DNA of 64,000 nucleotides from Hyalangium ruber (GTDB taxonomy: Bacteria; Myxococcota; Myxococcia; Myxococcales; Myxococcaceae): positions 24,712 through 88,711 of the forward strand of contig NZ_JAXIVS010000026.1 of NCBI RefSeq assembly GCF_034259325.1. The letters run 5' to 3'. Within the stretch, counting starts at the first letter, position 1. Each line of letters starts with the position of its first letter. Of this stretch, positions 51,291 to 60,200 are shown in pieces. The position numbers were made by a program, and so were the translations under genes. The notes under the pieces are model-generated. The model had not been told where the DNA came from, made no database searches, and saw only the letters and a list, made by a program, of their open reading frames with translations.

Positions 51291-54200
51291 ATGGTCCCTG
51301 TCCTGATGGTTGTCCTGGCCGCGCTGCCGGCCACTCCCCCCTCTTCGCGGCAAGTCGATCTCACGCCGCCTCCCCCGCAGATGCAGGTGGACTGGAATGC
51401 GGTCCACGCGCGGACGCGAAGCTTCGAGGAGGCCCACGCCCGGCACCGGGCCTCGGAGCAGACGCTGGCGCGCTCCGGCACGCGGGAACTGCTGGAGACG
51501 GCGGGGGCGCTGTGCATCGAGCCCCCGGGTTTCTGGGACCGCTTGCTGCCAGGGGGCTCGGACTCGGACGAGACGCTCGCCGCCTGCCGGAAGGCCGCGG
51601 AGCAGACGGAGCAGGCCTCCGCGACGCTCGCCCAGGGCCGAGACGCGGCGAGGCGCTACCTGGATGCGGTGGCGGCGCGGCTCGAGGCCTCTTCCTCTCC
51701 TTATAAGGAGGAGTTGCTCGCCCGGGTGGAGCGACAGCGAACCCTGCTCAGCGAGCGAAGCGCCGAGGCGGACGCCCTGGCCCAGCGGACGGCGGCAGCG
51801 CTGCGCGGCGGTGGAGACTCCTTCTCGGAGCGGTTGTCCTGGCGCTGGCGCTCCTCCGAGGAGGAGGAGGACGCCGCTCGACTGCTCTCCGCGTTTCAGG
51901 CGCGGCTGAGGAACTGGGAGGCTCCGGAGCAGCCCATCCTCGGTGCAGAGCTGACGTACGTGCAGGGAGGCGTGGAGGCCGGGCCCCTGCCCACGGAGCA
52001 GATGACGCCGGCCTACTTGGCCGGAGCCTCGAGCCCGGCGCTGGATGACTCCTCCGAGGGGCGTGAGGTGGAGCTGTCCCCGGAGCTCCGCGCCAAGGCC
52101 CAGGAGCTGGGCACGGCTCGGGCCGCGTACGACTTCGTGAAGAACGAGGCACGGCTGGACTGGTACTTCGGTTCGCTCAAAGGCTCGACGCAGACGCTGA
52201 GGGACAGGCGGGGCAATGACGCGGACCTCTCGGCCCTGCTGGTGGCGCTGCTGCGCGCCCAGGGCACCCCGGCCCGCTTCGTCCATGGCACGGTGGAGCT
52301 GTCCTTGGCGCAGGTGGCCGCGGCAATGGGGCTGCTGACCGGGGACGAGGTGGCCCAGCTCGACGCCGCCGCCACAGGAGGAGCTCCCTTCACGCTCTCA
52401 ACAGAGTCGCGTGACCGGGCGCTGAAGGCGCTGACCGCGGCCGCCATCCCCTACGAGCCGGTGGTGCGCAACGGCACGGTGACGGCCGTGCGCCTGGTCC
52501 GGGTCTGGGTGGAGGCCTATGTCGACTTCGCGGAGTACCGAGGCGTGGGCGGAGGGACGGTGGGGCGGCAGTGGGTGGCGCTGGAGCCCTCGCTGCTGGG
52601 ACGCGCGAAGGCGGCCGTCACACCTCCGCAGCTCGATGCGTTCACCGCGCTGGGAGAGACGCCGGACACGCTCACCGCCGCGTGGCTGAGCGCGCCCACC
52701 TCTCAGTCGATGGTGGAGTACGTACGGGAGCGGGTGGAAACCCACCTCTCCGCGCACCGGCCGGACCTCTTCTACTCGCAAGTGCTGTGGACGGTAGTGC
52801 CCCGGCGCGAGGAGCTGCCGCTGCTGCCGGGCTCGTTGCCCTATGAGGTGGTCGCGGTCCACGGGGAGTCGGCGTTCCTGCCCGAGTCGCTCCTGCAGCG
52901 GGTGCGGCTCACGGCGTGGAACGAGGCGGGCGCGCTCTTGGAGCTCACCCTGCCCCTCCATCAGCTCACCGGGCACCGGACGGTGCTCACCCACCGCCCG
53001 GCGACCGAGGCGGACGCGCAGCTCGTGCAGGCAGCGGGAGGGCTCTATGCGGCGCCGGCCTCGCTCGTCGAGGTCATCCCCGTGCTGCGCGTCAACGGGC
53101 GCGAATTGGCCCAGGGAAGCCGGAGCGTAGGCCTGGGCACCGAGTACCACTGGGCGCTGGAGGTGCTGCTGCCGGGCGGAGGTCTGCGTCGCATCGACAA
53201 CCGAGTGGTTGCGGGCAACGTGGTTGCCATTGGCGCGGGCGCCCCGGGCAACGCCTATCAGGCTCCGGCGGGCCTGGAGGAAGGCGATCTGGACGGTGCG
53301 GCTCCGCGCTTCCTCTACGCGCGAGCGGCGGCCTATGCGAACGCGTGGACACAGGGCGAGGAGGAGCTCGCGAGGCTGCTGCAGGTGCTCCCCGTGCGGC
53401 CGACGGCCAACTTCGTCTTCGTGCAGAACCAGCTCCAGGTGGACGCGGTGCTGGGAGTCCGCCGGCGGCTTGTCTGGAAAGGCCTGGAGGTGGACGCGGA
53501 CTTCCGCGCCATGAGCCCGCTGGAGCTGGTACCGGGAAGGGGTGCGGCGCTGCTGCGCCTGTCGGGCTACGAAGGCTCGTTCCAGGAGGCGCGCATCCTC
53601 ACGGAGGCGACGCAGGAGCCCGCGGTAGCCAGCGTCTCGGTCCTCCAGGAAGCGGCGGCGCGAGGCGTGCCCGTTCTCCACCTGCTGCCGGGAGCGCCAG
53701 AGGGGTTGGGGCAGTTGAGCGCGACCGCCGAGGTCCTCCGCGACGTCGAGGAGCAGCTCGCGCTGGGCCGAGAGGTACACATTCCCGCCACGCCGCTCAC
53801 CCTGGAGAACTGGACGGGAACCGGGTTCATCGCCAGGGACCCGGCGACCGAGGAAGGCGGGTACTTCCTCTCGGGCCAGGTCTCGGGTGGGCAGACGATC
53901 CGGTCGCCCCACCTGTGGACGGACGCACAGCTCGCCGAGTTGCTGAGCCAGCCCGATGCGCCGCTGTCCACGAACGACACCTCTCAGGTGGCGCGCATCG
54001 TCAAGCTGAGCGCCACGGACTTTCAGAGTGGCACCGTGGGAAAGCCGCTGACCCGGCCCCTGACGGTCTTCGTGACGACGCAGGAAGGCATCCCGATCCG
54101 GGGTGCGCAGGTGACGTTCCAGACGGCGGACGCGTCCCGGCCCCTCTTCCGGAGGCGGGATGAACCGCAGGCAGCCCCCGTGGGCCAGCTCACGGTCCTC

Positions 54201-57200
54201 ACGGATGTGACGGGCCGAGCCGCGGTGGACGCGCTCCCCGACACGCTCATCGAGCGCCTGAGCTTTCTGGAGCCCAACCAACCGTTCGACCAGTTCCTCG
54301 GGCTCAACGTGGTGACCGCCTCGGTCGCGGGCCCTGGAGGAGTCCTGGCCCTCGACGAGCCGTTCCAGTTCGTGGGGCGTCCGGACGCCGTGGCGCACCT
54401 GATTCCCCTGATGACGGACTTCGAGAATGACGTGGGGCTGGAGCTCGGACGTTCCCTGGTGTTCACCGCGAAGGACCAGTACGGCAACCTGCTGGCGAAC
54501 CAGACGGTGCGCTGGACCTGCGACCGGAACACGGCCCGCTTCATCGACGCCCTGGCCCCGGGACCGCGCACGGTGCAGTTCCTGGGCTCCGACCCGCAGC
54601 GGCAGCTGCCCACGCTCGAGCAGAAGACGACCACGTTCGGGCAGAGCGCGGCGGGCTTCATCACGGGTATGGACACGGGGCTCTACAAGGTCACCGCCAG
54701 CATTGGGACGGTCTCCACGCAGTTCCGGATCGAGGCCTGGCCCCAGTCCCGCTACGCCTTCCGCCTTGCCTCGCCCGAGCGGGCTCTTGCCCACGGAGTG
54801 TGGGGCACGTCCACGCCGGAGCCTGTCATCGCGGAGCTCCTGCGGCGTGGAGGCGAGGATGGCTCCGGCAACTGGGTCCGGGTGAAGGGGACCGAACCGG
54901 ACATCGGGTTCGCGCGGGTCCACATGTACATCCGGGACAACGCCACGGGGGTGCTGCTGAGCCACGAAACCGCCACGCCAAGCCAGGTGGGAACGAGTCC
55001 CATGGTCACGGTCGACCGGGATGACAACGTCGTCTTCTGGCCGCACTACCTGCTGAAGAACGGAACCCAGCTCGTGCAGTTCACGGCCGAGGTCCAGCCA
55101 TTCGGAATCGAGGGGAGCAGGGACTGCTGTCACGAGAGCTTCCAGGCCCGGATCCACTCACAAGAGGCGGAACTCTCCCTGGCGAGGATGCGGGCGGATG
55201 GTACCGAGACGCCGGTGAACGGCTGTGGAGCGATCGCGCCTGCGGATCAGTCCCTGCTGTTCTCCGTCAACAACCCGGCGAGCTATCCCCTGTATGCGCG
55301 CATCGTGCAGGAACCTCGTCGCGCTGGGGAGACGCTGGTCGAGCTCTCGGGCTTGGGGAACCTGCCACGAGACCCCAGCGACGGTGCGTCCCGGGTGATG
55401 ACCGCGCAGCGCCCGACTCGCATGGTCCTGCCTATCCGGCAAGGGACCCGAGGGGGGCGGGTGCGGCTTGAGCTGCTCGCACCGGATCCTCGGATCTCTC
55501 CCGTAGCGCGGACGAAGATCGGCGAGGTGGAGGCGACGCTCGACTTCGATACCCCGAGCTTCGCCGCTCCCGAGGGCACGCTGTCCGCGAAGCTGGTGCT
55601 CGCGGTCCGCAACTTCGAGTCAGCGGCGACGCCCGAGGATCCCGAGGACGTGGTGTCGCCCAGAGCCACGGTGAAGCCCATTCCCATCCCAGCAGGGCTG
55701 AAGTTCTGCCCAGGGGACAGTGGGCGAGTGCGGGTGTACTCGGGCCAGGCACTGCTGGCGGCGGCGGACGTCATCGCCAGTCCGGCGACAGGCCTGGGAG
55801 TGACCCCGGTAGGCCCGGAGACGCCTGTCCCGAGCCAGCCGCTGCCCGGAGTGCTGTTCGTGGACGTGCCCCCTGGGGATCCAGTGGGCCAGCAGGTGCG
55901 CATCGAATTCGCGCGGGCGGGAGCCCCCACGGAGCCACTCCAGGTGCGCAGGCTCACGTTGGACACGCGCATCGAGGATGCAAGCGCGCTGGCGGTAGGC
56001 CACACGTTCGTGAAGGACGTGAGCACGGTGGACGGCCACCTGGTCCGGCAGACGGTGGACTTGGAGGTGCCCGGCCGCCGGCCCTCGCTCCAGCTCACCC
56101 GGAGCTACACGAACCGGGCGCATGAGGCGGGCCCGCTGGGACGAGGCTGGAGCCACAACCAGGGCGGCTACGTGCAGGCCACGCAGGACGCGGAGCTGAA
56201 CGTCTTCCGATACATGGTGGTGGGCGGAGAAGGTTCGGGGCAGGTCTTCGAGTGCGGCCCTGAGCAGACGCAGTGCCGAGCCCAACGTGGCTTCCACGGA
56301 ACCTTCCGCGGCGAGACAGCGGGGACGGGAGCCGAAACGTACCGGCAGCTCGTGTTCCGGGCGCAGGATGGGACGGAGTACCGCTACGGGCGCGCGCGCT
56401 CCACCGAGGAGGGCGTGCGCCACCCGCTGATGTCCATCCGCAGCGCACTGGGGCGCGAGATGGTGCTCGAGTACGGCGGCGAGTCACTGGACTTCGAGCT
56501 GACACGCGTCTGGGAGCCTGGGAATCGGCGCTTCCTGGAGTTCTCCTACGCCCGTCCTGCCGGGGCGCGCCGGCTCATGCTCACGCGAGTGGATCTGCTG
56601 GAGAACCCGGCGGCGCCGACACGGCTCGCGGCGGATGTCACGGGTACACCGCTGGGGGTGTGCCTGGCCTACCGCTACAACCCTCTCGGCGACCTCGAGA
56701 GCGCGCGGCGGTACGCGGGCGGATGCCCCTCGGGAGAGGATGTGCCCGCTCTGCGAGAGGAGCGCTACACGTATGCGGGAGGCGAGGAGGAGGATCTGCA
56801 AACGAACCTCGTCGCCTGGACGGACGCCAACGGCAACACCACGCGGTACGAGTACTACGGGCGGGGGGATGCGCTGCCAGGAGAGGCGGACTTCCTGCGC
56901 TTCGGAGACAAGCAGGAGCGGGTACGCCGCGTCATCGAACCGCTCGACGCGGTAACGGAGTTCACGTACCGGCTCGTCCCCCGCTCGCTTCCCCTCTTCG
57001 GCCAGACGGTGCAGGCCTTCGAGACAGAGGTGCGTGGGCCTCGGCCCGAGGTGCCCGCCACGGTGTACCGAATGGACCGGTACGGAGGCGTAGTGGACGT
57101 GGAGCGTCCCCTCTCGCCGGGGGTGAGCGCCCGTACATCAGCGGTGTGGAACGCGCTGCACGTGCGCCGGGACGCGGAGCAGGACGCGCGCGGCCGGCAT

Positions 57201-60200
57201 GTACGGCTGAAGTACGACGCGCTGGGCCGGCTCGTGGAGCGGCGAACCGATCTGCCAGTACTCGCGGCCTCGGGAGCGGGAGGTCCCACGGAGCCGGTGC
57301 GGGATGCCGCGGACACGGTGCTGGACGTGGCAGTGGAGAAATGGAGCCACGACATCTCCTTCGGAACGCCCGTGTGCCAGATGGATGCGGAGGGCCGCAT
57401 CACCCTCCACACTGTGGACTCGAATGGGCAGAACCCGCGCACGGGCCTGCCCACAGGAACAGGGCTGCTTCTGGCGACGCGGCGACTATCGACGGTAGTG
57501 CCACGCGCCCAGGCCACGAGCGACGCATCGTGCCAGGAATTGGCCAGTGCGTTGCCCCAGTCGCCCGAGGACATCGTCACCCGCCAGGAGTACTGCGCCG
57601 TGCAGGGCGGGCCCTGTCCGGACGGAGCACTCCCGGGAGACCTGTCGGCCACGGTGGATGGCAACGGCAACCGCTCGGCCATCACGGCCTATGACGTGTA
57701 TGGGTACGTGCATACGCAGAGCGTCACGGTGGAGACAAGCCGGCAGGTGACGACCACACGAACGTACGACGCCCGGGGACGCCTGCTGCGCGAATCCGAC
57801 ACCTTCGGCCATGAGACGGTGCAGACGTACGACGGGCTGGATCGCCCAACCTCCGTGGCACGCCTGAACAGCAAGGGAGGCTCTCCCTCGCTGACACAGC
57901 AGCGGGAGTACTACCCCGGCGGTCAGCTCCAGCGGGAGTACCACCTGGCCACGGGCTTCGAGCGTCACTACACCCTGGACGCGCTCAACCGCGTCAGGCT
58001 CATCACCGAGTCGGGCGGCGGATTGGCGGGCCCGCTGGTGACGGAGTACCGCTACGACGAGGCCGGCAACCGCGTGTCTGCCATCGACCGGCGGGGCGTG
58101 GAGACGGCGACGGAATACGACTTTGGTGACCGGCCAGTGCGCGTGCGAGTGGCTGCGGCGCCTGGAGGCACCTTCCTCGCGCAGAACGGCGTGGAAGGGC
58201 CGGTGGGTCAGGGTGGCGTGGTGGCCACCTATGGCTATGACGCGGCCGGCAACCGAGTCTTCGAGACAGACCTCCACGGGCACCGCACGGACTACGGACT
58301 CGACTCGCTGTACCGCGTGGTGCGTGCGCAGGGCCCCGAGGTGCCAGGAGCGGACATCGATGCTCCAGCGCGGACCTACGAGACGCTCACCCGCTACGAC
58401 CTGGTGGGCAACAAGACGCGCAGCACGGACGGCAATGGCCACGTGACGGCCATGATGTACGACTTCGCCAACCGCCTCGTACACACGGTGGATCCTGTGA
58501 GTCGAGTGGAGGAGCGCGCGTATGACCGGAACGGCAACCCCAAGTTGGAGCGATGGCTGGCGGGAGGTGTTGAGCAGCGTCGCCGGTCGGCGCTCTACGA
58601 CGGGCTGAACCGTCCACGCCGGGTAGATGAGACCTTCCCCACCCTCAATGGCGAGACACTCACGTACACCGCGCAGACAGCCTATGACGATGCGAACAAC
58701 ACCGTCTGGACACGAGATGCGCGTGGCTTTGTCACGGTCGTGCTCAAGGACGACCTGGACCGCGCCTACCAGCAGACGATGGACGTAGGGAACGCACCGG
58801 GCGCCTTGCTGGCTCGCCAGCCAGATGACCCGAGGCTGGACACTGCGCTGAACCTGACCATCCATTTCGAGTACGACCCTCATGGCCACCTGGCAGCCCA
58901 GGTGGATGCCCTGGGACGGAGAACCGAGGAGGACCACGACGCGCTCGGGCGGAAGATGGAGCAGCGTCGGCCCATGGGTGTCACCGAGTCCTTCCTGTAC
59001 GACGGCGAGGGCCACGCCATCCAACACACGGATGGTCGGGGCATCGTCCGGAGGACGGGCTACGACCTCGCGGGTCGCCCGGCACTCGAGCAGTTGGTGG
59101 AGAGCCTCTCTTCCAATGGCACGGTGCTCACCACCCTCCAGCGCATGCATCTGGACATGCCCGATGAAGATGGACTGGTGCGTGTTGTGGAGTGGGATGC
59201 GCGCAATGCGTCCACCACGAGCGTGCTGGATGGAATGCACCGCGAGGTCAGTGTGGTGGACGCGCTGAACCACATCCGCGAGTCTCGCTTCGACGCCCAG
59301 AACCTGCGCGTCTCGCGCGATGCCAAGGGCCAGACCACCCGCTACAACTACGACGCCTCAGGGCGCCCCACGGCGCAGTTCGACTTTGAGGCGGGAGGAG
59401 CCGCAGCACGCTACTCCCAGTCGACCACCTACGACGACGCCGCACGCCAGCACACGCTGTTCGACCGACGAGGCATTCCCACTGTGCGTCTCCATGATGG
59501 CCTGGGGCGCCTGCTGCGCGAGACGCGAGGTGACGGAAACACCCTACGGACCGAGTCCACCATCTACAACGCTGCAAGCCAGCCGGTGGCGCACACCGAT
59601 CCCAACAACTACACCCACCTCAATCTCTACGACGCCGCAGGCCGCCTGCTTGAAGAAACGCGTGGAACAGGCACTCCCGTCGAAGCACGCACCCGTCACA
59701 CGTATGACGCCATGGGCAACCGTGTTTCCACACGCAGCCCGCGTGAAACCGGTGTGCCGTACACCACACGCTGGACCTACGACGATCTGAACCGGCAGGT
59801 GCGAGAGGAAGACGCACTGGGCAACGCCACGCTGATCGCCTACGACGCCATGGGCAGCCGCTTGTGCGTGAAGCGCCCTCTGGGCCAACCAGCGCTGGGG
59901 CATGCTCAGGCCTCTGGCCTCTCCTTGTCTCAGCTTCAGTCGCTGGCGTGCGAAGGAACCCATACCACCCGCTACACCTATGACGAGCAGGGCAATCTCA
60001 CGGGCGTCACCGACGCTCTAGGCGGCCACTACTCCTTCATCTACGACGCCACTCGTAACCTCGTAGCGAAGCAGGATGCCAACGGGAGCCTCACCACCTT
60101 CGAGTACGACGTGCTGGGTCAGCGTACAGCCGAACACGTCCATCTGGACGAGCATCCACGACTGACAGCCACCAACAGAAACGCCGTGCCCCTTTTCGAG

